Positions 17,067 through 26,019 of a stretch of DNA of 64,000 nucleotides are shown here, in pieces. The position numbers and the translations under genes were made by a program. A model generated the notes under the pieces. That model was not told the DNA's origin. It did not search any database and was given only the letters and a program-made list of their open reading frames with translations. The stretch spans positions 124,001-188,000 of the forward strand of contig NZ_JANHGR010000001.1 of NCBI RefSeq assembly GCF_026616205.1, given 5' to 3'. This stretch comes from Halolamina litorea (lineage in GTDB: Archaea > Halobacteriota > Halobacteria > Halobacteriales > Haloferacaceae). Every line of letters starts with the position of its first letter. Positions within the stretch are counted from its first letter, which is position 1.

Positions 17067-18368
17067 ATGACCGACGCGCTCTCGCTCGACGCTCCGGCGC
17101 CGACCCGGCCCGACGGCGTCGACGGCGACTGTTGGCTGGCCTGTATCGACTGCGGCGCGACGTTCCCGCCGTTCGCGGCGATCCGCTACTCCTGTGACGA
17201 CTGTGGCGGCCTGCTGGAGGTCCGCTACGCCGACCTGCCTGATTGGGACGCGTTCGAGGGTCGGGGGGTCTGGCGCTACGCCGCCGCACTTCCCTTCGAG
17301 ACGGGCCGGACCGGCCCGCTCGACTCGGATCACCCGTCAGGAGTGAGCCTTCCCGAAGGGGACACCCCGCTCTACGAGGTCCCCCGCATCGAGGACGAAC
17401 TCGGCCTCGACCGGCTCCGCGTCAAACACGAGGGGATGAACCCCACGGGCAGTTTCAAGGACCGCGGCATGACCGTCGGCGTCGGCGCCGCCGCCGCCGT
17501 CGGCGTCGACCGACTCGCCTGCGCGTCGACGGGCAACACCTCCGCGGCCCTCGCGGCCTACGGCGCCCGCGCCGGCCTCGAAACCCTCGTCCTGCTCCCC
17601 GCGGGGAAGGTCGCCGCCGGTAAGGTCGCCCAAGCGGCGCTCCACGACGCCCGCATCCTCGAAGTCGACGGCAACTTCGACGACTGCCTCGACATCGTGC
17701 AGGACCTCGCCGACCGCGGCGAGGCCTACCTGCTCAACTCGCTCAACCCCTTCCGGCTGGAGGGCCAGAAGACGATCGGGCTGGAGATCCTCGAACGGTT
17801 CCGCGACGAGGAGGGCGGCTACCCCGACCGGATCGTCCTCCCCGTCGGGAACGCTGGCAACACCGCGGCGCTCTACAAGTGTTTCCGCGAACTGGTCCAG
17901 GCCGGCGCGCTCGCCCGCGAGGACGTGCCGAAACTCACCGGCGTTCAGGCCGCGGGCGCCGCACCCTTCGTCGAGGCCATCGAGAACGGGAGCGAGACCG
18001 TCGAACGCTGGGAGACCGTCGAGACCATCGCCACCGCCATCCGTATCGGCGAACCGGTGAACGCCCCCAAGTCCCTGCCCGGCGTGCGCGAGACCGGCGG
18101 CACCGCCGTCGCCGTCGCCGACGAGGCGATCACGCAGGCTCAGCGCGACCTCGCTCGCGAGGGGATCGGCGTCGAACCGGCCTCCGCAGCCTCGGTCGCC
18201 GGCCTCCGGAAGCTCCGCGAACGCGGCGAGATCACGTCCGACGAGGAAGTCGTCTGTCTGACGACGGGCCACCTGTTGAAGGACCCCGAAGCCGCCGCGG
18301 CCGCCGGCGGGGAACCGGAGTCCGTCGCCGCCGATACCGGCGCGGTGCTCGAGTTGGTCGGCGAATAA
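17067..18368 (+). CDS. thrC: Threonine synthase
   Basis: A PLP enzyme converting O-phosphohomoserine to threonine. The 433-residue chain has an N-terminal zinc-ribbon-like segment (CIDCG...CDDCGG) and the PLP-lysine motif GSFKDRGM with Lys131. A cofactor-binding STGNTSAALAAYGARAG loop follows, then the glycine-rich GNAGN segment. Length and motif order match archaeal ThrC. It is probably monocistronic or co-transcribed with the upstream regulator. Confidence 0.93.
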   Translation: MTDALSLDAPAPTRPDGVDGDCWLACIDCGATFPPFAAIRYSCDDCGGLLEVRYADLPDWDAFEGRGVWRYAAALPFETGRTGPLDSDHPSGVSLPEGDTPLYEVPRIEDELGLDRLRVKHEGMNPTGSFKDRGMTVGVGAAAAVGVDRLACASTGNTSAALAAYGARAGLETLVLLPAGKVAAGKVAQAALHDARILEVDGNFDDCLDIVQDLADRGEAYLLNSLNPFRLEGQKTIGLEILERFRDEEGGYPDRIVLPVGNAGNTAALYKCFRELVQAGALAREDVPKLTGVQAAGAAPFVEAIENGSETVERWETVETIATAIRIGEPVNAPKSLPGVRETGGTAVAVADEAITQAQRDLAREGIGVEPASAASVAGLRKLRERGEITSDEEVVCLTTGHLLKDPEAAAAAGGEPESVAADTGAVLELVGE

Positions 18369-18423
18369 CGGCGTCCGACACCGCCCCGTCAGCCTCTTGA
18401 CTCGCGGTCACCGGGGTTCGGGT

Positions 18424-19068
18424 ATGGAGCGTGCCGCCGCGCTGGACCGCGTCGAAGCCCTACTCGACACGATCGAACAGGAGACGATGCCGGTCCCGGT
18501 CCGGGAGGTCTGGCTCTACGGCGACGCCGCCCTGGGGCTCGATCCGGTCGAGCGACTCGACGTCTACCTCACCAAGGACATGCTGCTCGAGAGCGACGAC
18601 GCCGTCGCCGACCGCTTCGAGCGCGAGTACGGGATCAAGGGCGTCGGCAGCACCGTGCGCGCCGAGTGGGCCGAACAGCACCCCGACGCGCTGCGGGCCA
18701 GCGACAACGGCTACGCCGCCCCCGAGAAGTGTCTCGGGGCGCACCTGACTGGCTCCGACGAACCGATCCACCTCGAAGTCTGTAACGCCCCATTCGGCGA
18801 CAACGTCACCCAGCGGCTCCGTGGCGCGCTCGACCGTGGGGCCTACGAACAGGTCCTCGACCCGCGGGGTGCCTGCCTCTGGGTCGACGGCGAGCGAGAG
18901 GCGGAGACCATCGAGAAACTCCGGGCCGGCGAACTGGCGTTCCCGACGCTATCGGAGGCGCTCGGGATGCTCGGTGCCGACGAGGACGAGGCGACGGCCG
19001 CCGCCGAGGCGGTGCAACGGCGCCGGGCCGAGCGGTCCGGCGCCACCGTCCGCGGCGACGTCGTGTAG
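18424..19068 (+). CDS. Uncharacterised haloarchaeal protein with nucleotidyltransferase-like opening
   Basis: A 214-residue acidic protein. VREVWLYGDAALGLDPVERLDVYLTKDML has the look of a G-[SD]-x(n)-D-x-D/h nucleotidyltransferase core, but the second aspartate pattern is incomplete. A Cys pair (EKCLGAHL, LEVCNAPF) and a C-terminal helical domain follow. I recall similar proteins in haloarchaea as a DUF only. The ATG at 18424 follows GGGTTCGGGT and gives the best N-terminus. Confidence 0.6.
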   Translation: MERAAALDRVEALLDTIEQETMPVPVREVWLYGDAALGLDPVERLDVYLTKDMLLESDDAVADRFEREYGIKGVGSTVRAEWAEQHPDALRASDNGYAAPEKCLGAHLTGSDEPIHLEVCNAPFGDNVTQRLRGALDRGAYEQVLDPRGACLWVDGEREAETIEKLRAGELAFPTLSEALGMLGADEDEATAAAEAVQRRRAERSGATVRGDVV

Positions 19069-19106
19069 CCGTCGCTTCCGGGTGGGAAAACGGAGGAGGG
19101 GCCGCC

Positions 19107-20294
19107 TCAGCGGATGACGTCGAGGTCGTTGTCGCTGTCGTCGTACTGGTCGCCGCCGTCGCTGGCGGGCGAGCCAGTGTGCTTGGCGTTGCTCTTCGCG
19201 TCGAAGTCGACGTCGTCGAAGTCGCCCTTCCCGAGTGCCTGCTTCGACGCGTCGGCTTGTTTCTGCGTGCTCGGCCCGAGCACCTGCGCGGACTGGACGC
19301 CGGTCATGATGGCCATGACCCGCACCTTCCCTTTGTAGTTCTCCTGGATCCGCGCGCCCCAGATCACGTTCGCGCTCGCTTCCAAGCGCTCGGTGATGTT
19401 GTCGGCGATGCCCTCGGCCTCTTTGAGCGTGAGGTCGGGGCCGCCCGTGATGTGGACCAGTCCGCCGCTGGCGCCGCGGTAGTCGACGTCGAGCAGCGGG
19501 TGGTTCATCGCGTCGTTGACGACCTCGTCGGTCTTGTTCGAGTCCTGGGTCTCGCCGACGAGCATCACCGCGACGCCGCCCTGATTCATGATCGTGGACA
19601 TGTCCGCGTAGTCCAGGTTGATCAGCGACGGCTGAGTGATGGTCTCGGAGATTCCTTTGACGGTCTCGGCGATGATCTGGTCCATCACCGAGAACGCCTT
19701 GCCGATCGGGAGGTTCGGCACGTAGTCGAGCAGGCGGTTGTTGTCCAGCACGATGATCGAGTCCGCCTCGTTGCGGAGCTTCTCGAGCCCTTCCTCGGCT
19801 TTCACCGTGCGGGCGCGCTCGACGTTGAACGGCGTCGAGACCATTCCGACGACGATGGCGCCCTGCTCCTTGGCGATGCTGGAGACGACGGGTGCGGCAC
19901 CCGTCCCCGTCCCGCCGCCCATCCCGGCGGTGACGAACACGAGGTCCGCGTCGCCCAGCACTTCCTTGACCGTTCCTTGGGCCATCTCGGTGGCGCGCTC
20001 GCCCATCTCGGGGTCGCCACCCGCACCGAGGCCCTGTGTGAGGGACTTGCCGACGAGGATCTTCGTGTCGGCTTCGATCATCTTCAGATGCTGTTTGTCG
20101 GTGTTGATGGCGACGGTCTCGGCGCCGTCGACCCCGATGTTGTAGAGTCGATTGATGGTGTTGTTACCCGCACCACCGGCACCGACGATGACGATCCGGG
20201 GGTCCCCGAACTCGTCACCGTCGCTGTCGACGTCCTGCATCGATCGCTGCTCGGCCTCCGCGTTGTCTAAAGCGTCTTGAACGATATCCTGCAT
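19107..20294 (-). CDS. ftsZ2: Cell division GTPase FtsZ2
   Basis: A tubulin-like GTPase. In haloarchaea FtsZ1 assembles the ring and FtsZ2 drives constriction. The 395-residue chain opens [19 protein letters not shown] and has the GTP-binding motif [10 protein letters not shown] and the T7 synergy loop NLDYADM. The C-terminus is disordered and ends DNDLDVIR. The N-terminal and C-terminal signatures and the position immediately downstream of a CdrS-type gene match FtsZ2 rather than FtsZ1. It begins four bases after the cdrS stop, so both form one operon. Confidence 0.95.
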   Translation of the reverse strand: MQDIVQDALDNAEAEQRSMQDVDSDGDEFGDPRIVIVGAGGAGNNTINRLYNIGVDGAETVAINTDKQHLKMIEADTKILVGKSLTQGLGAGGDPEMGERATEMAQGTVKEVLGDADLVFVTAGMGGGTGTGAAPVVSSIAKEQGAIVVGMVSTPFNVERARTVKAEEGLEKLRNEADSIIVLDNNRLLDYVPNLPIGKAFSVMDQIIAETVKGISETITQPSLINLDYADMSTIMNQGGVAVMLVGETQDSNKTDEVVNDAMNHPLLDVDYRGASGGLVHITGGPDLTLKEAEGIADNITERLEASANVIWGARIQENYKGKVRVMAIMTGVQSAQVLGPSTQKQADASKQALGKGDFDDVDFDAKSNAKHTGSPASDGGDQYDDSDNDLDVIR

Positions 20295-20297
20295 GTA

Positions 20298-20477
20298 TTA
20301 CACCTTGGCCCAGCTGCGCTCACGACGACCGGTCCCCTCGGTCGCGTTACTTTCGTCGATCATCTCCCGGACAGCCGACCGGATCGCTTCGCTCCGGTTC
20401 GGGAACTCCCCGGTTTCGACCATCTGTTCGACCTCTTCGACCTGCTGTCGTGGTATACGCAGTGTGACACGCTCCAT
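20298..20477 (-). CDS. cdrS: Ribbon-helix-helix cell-division regulator CdrS
   Basis: A 59-residue protein: [20 protein letters not shown], then [20 protein letters not shown] and a basic tail. The opening beta strand VTLRIP and the SEAIRSAVR helix are the ribbon-helix-helix fold. Published work in Halobacterium and Haloferax describes CdrS directly upstream of ftsZ2 as a regulator of division and shape genes; the arrangement here is identical. A motif GTAAGACG recurs around its promoter and is a candidate self-operator. Confidence 0.92.
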   Translation of the reverse strand: MERVTLRIPRQQVEEVEQMVETGEFPNRSEAIRSAVREMIDESNATEGTGRRERSWAKV

Positions 20478-20492
20478 TGTTTGTTTCCCCCG

Positions 20493-20642
20493 GTAAGACG
20501 AACCGGCGCGAGCCGTCGCCTACAGTCCCACCCGGGCGGGGTCCCCGCCCCGTCCGGCTCTGTAAGACGACCGTCTTACGCGTCGGGACAAACGTGGCTA
20601 TCTGTTAAAAAGATACCGGCGGTTTTACCTGTGTGTAAGACG
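20493..20642. promoter_or_regulatory. Candidate CdrS/CdrL operator cluster (four GTAAGACG sites)
   Basis: Four copies of GTAAGACG lie between cdrL and cdrS: 20493-20500, 20562-20569, 20572-20579 (inverted) and 20635-20642. The middle two form an 18-base inverted repeat, GTAAGACGACCGTCTTAC. It sits just downstream of the presumed cdrS TATA box (minus-strand TATCTTTTTAAC, 20604-20615), near the expected transcription start. Ribbon-helix-helix proteins bind such short inverted sites, so autoregulation is inferred. Confidence 0.65.
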
Positions 20643-20666
20643 TCGCCCGCAGTCGTCTGACGGCCG

Positions 20667-21116
20667 CTACGCGTGGTCCAACACGTCGGCGGTCGAGTTC
20701 CGTCTCCCACAGCCCGGACAGAACGCCCACTCGGGGTCGATCTCCTCGCCACACTCACAGTGTGGCTGTCCCCGGTGTTGCTCGCCGCAGTTGGGACAGA
20801 ACGCGTGGTCGGCGCTCACGGCCGCTCCGCACTGTTTACACGTCTCCTCGCCGTCGGCGGCCGGCGCGTCGTCGTCGTTCGCTCGGCCGAGGTTGATGTT
20901 TACGGTCAGGTCGGTGCCCGCCTCGTCGCCGTCGACGCTCACCGACGCCTCACGTGGTCCGTGGTCGACGGCCGCCACCTCCCGCTCACGGCCCACCGAC
21001 GGGTGTCGGTCGAGGAACTCCCGAAGCGCCTCGCGCATCACCTCGCTCTTCGAGGCGTCGAGGCCGTCCAGTCGCTCGACGAGCGCGTCGTCGGCGCGGA
21101 AGGTGATCTTGCTCAC
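20667..21116 (-). CDS. cdrL: CdrL-like regulator: ribbon-helix-helix plus double zinc ribbon
   Basis: A 149-residue protein. Residues 1-45 (SKITFRADDALVERLDGL, SEVMREALREFL) are a ribbon-helix-helix domain. The C-terminus has two zinc ribbons (CKQCG...CPNCG and CECGEE...CPGCG). CdrL in other haloarchaea has this design and is encoded upstream of cdrS-ftsZ2. The GTG at 21116 is chosen over an ATG at 21137 because a TATA box (minus TTACTTATAGG) is centred 27 bases upstream, giving a leaderless message starting SKITF. Confidence 0.85.
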   Translation of the reverse strand: MSKITFRADDALVERLDGLDASKSEVMREALREFLDRHPSVGREREVAAVDHGPREASVSVDGDEAGTDLTVNINLGRANDDDAPAADGEETCKQCGAAVSADHAFCPNCGEQHRGQPHCECGEEIDPEWAFCPGCGRRNSTADVLDHA

Positions 21117-21137
21117 ACCCGGGACGTGGGCAGGCAC

Positions 21138-21148
21138 CTATAAGTAAT
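21138..21148 (-). promoter_or_regulatory. TATA box of cdrL
   Basis: Minus-strand TTACTTATAGG is centred 27 bases from the GTG at 21116. That is the archaeal TATA-to-start distance and supports a leaderless transcript and the GTG start. Confidence 0.6.
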
Positions 21149-21268
21149 TTGCCCAGAACCGCCCGGAAGCGCCGACGAACCGGCCGGTTGGCGCACACAC
21201 CCGCGTACGCGTAGGAGTCACGGCGCCTCCTCGGAAGCCATAAACCCCCTGCGCCGGTTACTACCCGT

Positions 21269-21880
21269 ATGGAGTACGAGACGAAACTCGATCGGGCGCT
21301 CGAGCTCGTGCCCGAACTCGGCGGGAGCGACGAGCGTCTCAGCGTCCCCGACCCGACGGCACAGAAAGACGGGGCGTTCACCCGACTCACCAACCTCAAG
21401 GAGATCGCCGACGCGCTCTCCCGCGAGGAGGAGCACCTCCACCGCGAGATCCAGAGCGAACTCGGCACTGCCGGGCAGCTCGGCGACGGCCGCTCGCGCT
21501 ACAACGGTACCTTCTCCCAGCGGGACTTCCAGGCGGCCATCGACAGCTACATCGAGGAGTTCGTGCGCTGTTCGGAGTGTGGCCTGCCCGACACCCGGCT
21601 GGTCAACGAGGACGGCACGATGATGCTGCGCTGTGAGGCCTGTGGGGCGTTCCGCCCGGTCACCAAGCAGTCGACCTCCAGCAGCCAGCAGACCACCACC
21701 GAGATCACGGAGGGCGAGACCTACGAGGTCGAGATCACCGACACCGGCCGGAAGGGCGACGGCGTCGCCAAGCGCGGCGACTACACCATGTTCGTCACCG
21801 GCGCCGAGGAGGGCGAGACCGTCCGCGCCCGCGTCAACAACGTCTCGGGCAACCTCGTGTTCGCCCGCAAAGTGAACTGA
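21269..21880 (+). CDS. Translation initiation factor aIF2 beta subunit with C-terminal TRAM domain
   Basis: Beta subunit of the heterotrimeric aIF2 that delivers initiator tRNA. It has 203 residues: a central domain (YNGTFSQRDFQAAIDSYIEEFVRC), a C4 zinc ribbon (CSECG...CEACG), and then a TRAM domain (GETYEVEITDTGRKGDGVAKRGDYTMFV). The TRAM extension is a haloarchaeal feature of this protein. A TATA-like CCATAAACC is centred about 27 bases before the ATG. Confidence 0.92.
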   Translation: MEYETKLDRALELVPELGGSDERLSVPDPTAQKDGAFTRLTNLKEIADALSREEEHLHREIQSELGTAGQLGDGRSRYNGTFSQRDFQAAIDSYIEEFVRCSECGLPDTRLVNEDGTMMLRCEACGAFRPVTKQSTSSSQQTTTEITEGETYEVEITDTGRKGDGVAKRGDYTMFVTGAEEGETVRARVNNVSGNLVFARKVN

Positions 21881-21953
21881 GTCGCCGACCGCACCCGCTC
21901 CCGTTTTCCCGCCGGCCATCACTCCCTTGACGGCCGGCCCCGAAACGTTCGGT

Positions 21954-22319
21954 ATGACGAACCCCAGCGACGAGGCCGCGCGCCGCCAGCGCGACCGCCA
22001 GCAGCGACAGGACGAGATCATCGCGGAGTTCGAGGGGGCCATCGAGGACGTGAAGTTCCCGGTCCACTCCGCGGAGATCGCCGCCGAGTACCGCGACGCC
22101 CCCGACGAGGTCGTCGCCGAGGAGGAGTCGCTCAGTAGCGTCCTCGACCGGCTCGACGAGGAGTACGACGACGAACTCTCCGCCCGCGAGGCGGTCCTCG
22201 AGGAGTTCGGCGCGACCGACCACGACGAGCCCGCCGACCTGGAACGCGAGCGGATCGCCGAGGCCGAGCGGGCCGCGACCGACGTCGACGACGTCGAGGA
22301 ACTCGAGGCCGAGGCGTAG
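21954..22319 (+). CDS. Small acidic haloarchaeal protein (DUF5789-like)
   Basis: A 121-residue soluble protein. VKFPVHSAEIAAEYRD followed by LSSVLDRLDEEYDDELSAREAVLEEFG matches the pattern I recall for DUF5789, a family of unknown function. The N-terminus is Arg/Gln-rich (RRQRDRQQRQDEI) and the C-terminus is very acidic. It lies 73 bases after aIF2-beta and may be co-transcribed. The start is the ATG in GGTATGAC. Confidence 0.65.
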   Translation: MTNPSDEAARRQRDRQQRQDEIIAEFEGAIEDVKFPVHSAEIAAEYRDAPDEVVAEEESLSSVLDRLDEEYDDELSAREAVLEEFGATDHDEPADLERERIAEAERAATDVDDVEELEAEA

Positions 22320-22343
22320 CTCGGCCCACATCGTTTTGCGGCA

Positions 22344-23399
22344 GTGCTGGGTACGGAGCCTGTGAGCGACCGCACCGACGACCCGGGATCGGGTTGGTTC
22401 GATACGGAGGAGCCGATGGTCCGCGGATCGGGGCTCTCGGGCCACGTCCGACGCTGGCTCCTCATCGACGGCAACCGGTGGGTGTTGGCGCTGCTGCTCG
22501 CGGGGTTCGTCTTCGCGTTCGTGTTGGCCGTCGGCGTCCTCGACGGTGCCTTCAGGGAAGCCGTCCGGACCAACGACCCCATCGAGACCGCCTTCTCCGG
22601 GCTGGCGACGGGCATCATCACCGGCGTCACGCTGGTCGTAACCATCGACCAGTTGGTGCTCTCCCGCCAGTTGGGCCCGCTGGCCGAACAGCGCCAACAG
22701 CTCGACGACTCCCTGCGGTTCCACCGCGAGGTCGAGCAGGTCATCGACGGAACCAGTCCCGCCGAGCCGGGGCGCTTCATCGCCGCCGTCGTGGCGACCA
22801 TCGACGACCGCGCGGCCGCGCTGACGGCGACGGTCGCGGCGTCGGACACCGAGTTCGCGGCCGCCGTCGAGCGGTTCGTCGACGAGCACGAACACGACTC
22901 CGAGGTCGTCAGCCAGCGCCGTGACGCCCGCTACCTCCGGTTCAACGCCCTCCGGGCCGCACTCGAGTACGACTACTCCCACCGCGTCCACGAGGCTCGG
23001 CGCCTGCGCCGGGAGTACGACGAGGAACTCACCGACGAGCAACGCGAGGTGCTCACCGAACTCATCGACGCGCTCCGGTTCCTCGGGCCCGCGCGCGAGC
23101 ACATCCGCGGGCTCTACTTCCAGGCCGAACTGGTGAAGCTCTCGCGGGTGATCCTCACGGCGGCCGTCCCGGCGCTGGCGATCTCGCTCGCGGCGGTGTT
23201 CTTCCTCGACGCCGGCGACGTCCCCGGAACGACCCTCGGCGCCGAGAACCTCGTCGTCACCGTAACCGCGGCGGCGACGGTGTCGGTCACCCCGTTCCTG
23301 CTGCTCGTCTCCTACGTCCTCCGGATCGTCACCATCACCGAACAGACGCTCACGACGGGGAGCTTCGTCCTCCGCGAGGACGAACGGCCCGGCGAGTAG
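22344..23399 (+). CDS. Four-helix membrane protein of unknown function
   Basis: A 351-residue protein. Two transmembrane helices come early (WVLALLLAGFVFAFVLAV and ATGIITGVTLVVTIDQLV). A ~150-residue cytosolic helical domain rich in Arg/Glu follows, then two helices near the C-terminus (LTAAVPALAISLAAVFFL and ATVSVTPFLLLVSYVLRIV). This layout resembles haloarchaeal uncharacterised membrane proteins; no enzyme motif is seen. The start is GTG at 22344, or alternatively the GTG at 22362. Confidence 0.7.
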   Translation: MLGTEPVSDRTDDPGSGWFDTEEPMVRGSGLSGHVRRWLLIDGNRWVLALLLAGFVFAFVLAVGVLDGAFREAVRTNDPIETAFSGLATGIITGVTLVVTIDQLVLSRQLGPLAEQRQQLDDSLRFHREVEQVIDGTSPAEPGRFIAAVVATIDDRAAALTATVAASDTEFAAAVERFVDEHEHDSEVVSQRRDARYLRFNALRAALEYDYSHRVHEARRLRREYDEELTDEQREVLTELIDALRFLGPAREHIRGLYFQAELVKLSRVILTAAVPALAISLAAVFFLDAGDVPGTTLGAENLVVTVTAAATVSVTPFLLLVSYVLRIVTITEQTLTTGSFVLREDERPGE

Positions 23400-23474
23400 C
23401 CGTCACACTCGGCACCCAATTACCTCGTTTTCGAACGTTATGACGGTCCTACTGTCCGAGTAGGTGAAAACTTC

Positions 23475-23495
23475 TGGAAAAGTGATATATCTCCC
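23475..23495 (+). promoter_or_regulatory. Promoter of the ABC importer/enolase-superfamily operon
   Basis: TGGAAAAGTGATATATC precedes the GTG start of the binding-protein gene, with the A/T-rich centre at about 23487. That is 27 bases upstream, implying a leaderless transcript. The bases just upstream are less GC-rich than the surrounding genes, as expected for a regulated promoter. Confidence 0.6.
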
Positions 23496-23513
23496 GGCGC
23501 CCAACCCTGTGCC

Positions 23514-25055
23514 GTGCAACCAATTACCAATATCGACCGACGGACACTGTTGAAACTGGCCGGGACCGGCGCGGTCGGCTCGATGGCCGGCTGTCTCGGT
23601 GGCGGGAACGGCAACGGTGACGGCGGCGACTGGGACGGCGCGGTACAGGGACTCAACCTCGGCGAGAACTGGCAGGCTCGCCGCATCGGCGCCGCCGATA
23701 GCTGGCCGATCGAGCAGCGCCGGCAGGTGCCCGACCGGCAGAACGACACGACGTGGGCCGACTCGGGGGCGTTCCAGAGCGCCGTCGAGAACGACGTGTG
23801 GGCGCCGCCGGACGGCTGGGACGACACCGCCGCCGGCGACGTTGACAGCATCACCATCCTCAACCACGGCGCCGCGAACATGGAGTTCGACCCGGCGACG
23901 CTGGCAGCTCACGAGATGTTCACCGAGCAGACGGGTATCGATATCGAGGTCATCGAGATCGGCGTCGACCAGGCAAACACGCGCGAACAGCAGTTCCTCT
24001 CCTCACAGGAGCCGAGCCCCCACGCGTTCAACGTCGACGGCATCCTCGTCCCGCAGTTCGTCCAGCAGGGCTATCTGGAGGTCACCGACGGCCTCTACCC
24101 GGAGGGCGGCTACGAGCCGTACATCCCGGCGCTGCAGAGTCTGGTCCAGTGGGACTTGGACGCCTCCCGTGAGGGCACCCACACCTACGGCTACCCGAAC
24201 ATCGGCGAGGCGAGCATGGGTCACCTCCGGCCCGATCTCGTCGAGGAGCAGGGCATCGACCCCAGCCGCTTCGAGGGGGAGTGGACGTGGGACCTCCTCG
24301 AGGAACTGGGCGAGGCGTTCGCCGGCACCGACGTGAACGCCTTCGCGTACTACGCGGGCACGTCGACGTACTTGGCGTACTCGTTCCGCGAACTCCTCTT
24401 CCAGCAGGGCGGCAGTATGGTGCAGGACGACGGCACCGTCGTGATGAACTCCCCCGAAGCGGTCCGGGTGATCCAGAAGATGAAGGAGTGGCGTGACGCC
24501 GGCTACGTCCCGAGCGACGTGATCTCCTACGGCGAGGGGGACATCGTCGACCTGTACGCCTCCGGCCAACTGGCGTACACGACGGCGTTCAGCGACTTCA
24601 TCCCGCGCCTGCTCCAGCAGTACGAGGCCGGAACCGAGTACCAGGTCGTCGTGCCGCCGGCAGCCAACGCCGGCCCGTCGCCGACCCAAGCGGGGCTCGT
24701 GGCGCCAAACACCACCAGCATCAACCGCTTCTCGAACACCGGCGAGAAGCTGGCGTCGATGCTGTACGGCGACCTGAAACTGAGCTACTTCACCCAGTGG
24801 TTGGAGTTCACCTACGAGGGGAACATCTCCTATATGGACCAGGTGTACACCGACTCCGCGGAGAACGACTTCGTCACCTTCGGCGACGCCATCGGCGAGG
24901 CCATCGCGGCCGGCCAACTGGAGCTGTTCCCGCAGATGGCGTCGGTGTTCCAGCAGATGCTCAGCCCGGTCCAGCGTGCCCTCCAGGGCGAGACCACGCC
25001 GCAGGCGGCGATGGACAGCGTCCAGGACTTCGTCGACGACGAGATCAACAACTGA
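23514..25055 (+). CDS. ABC transporter sugar-type substrate-binding lipoprotein
   Basis: A 513-residue exported solute-binding protein. It has a Tat signal (DRRTLLKLAGTGAVGSM) and lipobox MAGC at Cys27. The mature part belongs to the carbohydrate-type (family 1) extracellular binding proteins: MFTEQTGIDIEVIEIG, FNVDGILVPQFVQQGYLEV, and late aromatic-rich helices. The GTG start is set by the TATA box 27 bases upstream. It is the first gene of an operon with two permeases, an ATPase, and two enolase-superfamily enzymes. Its ligand is therefore probably a sugar acid or related polyol acid. Confidence 0.88.
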   Translation: MQPITNIDRRTLLKLAGTGAVGSMAGCLGGGNGNGDGGDWDGAVQGLNLGENWQARRIGAADSWPIEQRRQVPDRQNDTTWADSGAFQSAVENDVWAPPDGWDDTAAGDVDSITILNHGAANMEFDPATLAAHEMFTEQTGIDIEVIEIGVDQANTREQQFLSSQEPSPHAFNVDGILVPQFVQQGYLEVTDGLYPEGGYEPYIPALQSLVQWDLDASREGTHTYGYPNIGEASMGHLRPDLVEEQGIDPSRFEGEWTWDLLEELGEAFAGTDVNAFAYYAGTSTYLAYSFRELLFQQGGSMVQDDGTVVMNSPEAVRVIQKMKEWRDAGYVPSDVISYGEGDIVDLYASGQLAYTTAFSDFIPRLLQQYEAGTEYQVVVPPAANAGPSPTQAGLVAPNTTSINRFSNTGEKLASMLYGDLKLSYFTQWLEFTYEGNISYMDQVYTDSAENDFVTFGDAIGEAIAAGQLELFPQMASVFQQMLSPVQRALQGETTPQAAMDSVQDFVDDEINN

Positions 25056-25076
25056 TGCGACCGACCAGACCCCAAC

Positions 25077-26018
25077 ATGGCCACTGAGGAGTACCGGGGC
25101 GCGCCCCACGGGGGCGGCCTCAGCGGCCGCCTCTCGGACTGGGTGAACGACCACATCCGGACCGTGCTGCTCGGGCCGTCGCTGGTCGCGCTACTCGTCG
25201 TGTTCATCTACCCCGCGGTGATGCTGGTGTGGCTGTCGCTGCAGAACACCCGTGGCATCGGCGAGACGTTCGAACCGGCGTACAACTACGGCCGGATCTT
25301 CACCGACCCGACGTTCTGGAACGCCGTCGAGAAGACGCTGATCTACTCCTTCGGCTCGCTGTTCCTCTCGGTCGGCGCAGGGCTGGTCGTCGCGCTCGCG
25401 CTCAACAAGGTGCTCGACAGCCGGATCCGGAACGCCTACTCGACGCTGATCCTGATCTCGTGGGCCGTCCCGCTCTCCATCGTCGGCGTCACGTGGCGCT
25501 GGATGTTCAACGGCCAACTGGGCGTCGTCAACAAGGTGCTGCTCGACCTCGGCGTCCTGGAGAGTTCCTACTCGTGGCTCGGCAACTCGCTGTCGGCGAT
25601 GGTCGTGGTGATCCTCGCCGACTCGTGGTCGCGCATCCCCTTCGCCGCGGTCGTGTTGCTCGCGGGGCTCCAGTCGATCCCACAGGAGATGTACGACGCC
25701 GCGAAGATGGACGGCGCGACGACGTGGCAGACGTTCCGGAACGTCACGCTGCCGTACCTCAGACCCTCCTTCTTCGTCGCGGGGTTGATCACGTGGATGT
25801 TCGCGTTCCGCGCGTTCGCCATCCCGTTCTCGACGACGGGCGGCGGCCCCGGCGGGGCCACCGAGACCCTCGCGGTCTACATCCACCGCTTCGGCATCCA
25901 ACTGCTCGACTACGGCTTCGCGTCGGCCGTCTCGATGTTCCTCGTCGCCGTGACGCTGGTCGTCGCGACGGGCTACGTCTACTTCATCCTCGAACAGATC
26001 GAGGAGATCGAGGTGTGA
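25077..26018 (+). CDS. ABC transporter permease (MalF-type)
   Basis: A 313-residue membrane protein with six predicted helices. The EAA loop (MYDAAKMDGATTWQTFRNVTL) contacts the ATPase. The N-terminal cytosolic tail is glycine-rich. It is one of two different permeases of the importer and follows the binding-protein gene by 21 bases. Confidence 0.92.
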   Translation: MATEEYRGAPHGGGLSGRLSDWVNDHIRTVLLGPSLVALLVVFIYPAVMLVWLSLQNTRGIGETFEPAYNYGRIFTDPTFWNAVEKTLIYSFGSLFLSVGAGLVVALALNKVLDSRIRNAYSTLILISWAVPLSIVGVTWRWMFNGQLGVVNKVLLDLGVLESSYSWLGNSLSAMVVVILADSWSRIPFAAVVLLAGLQSIPQEMYDAAKMDGATTWQTFRNVTLPYLRPSFFVAGLITWMFAFRAFAIPFSTTGGGPGGATETLAVYIHRFGIQLLDYGFASAVSMFLVAVTLVVATGYVYFILEQIEEIEV

Positions 26019-26019
26019 G

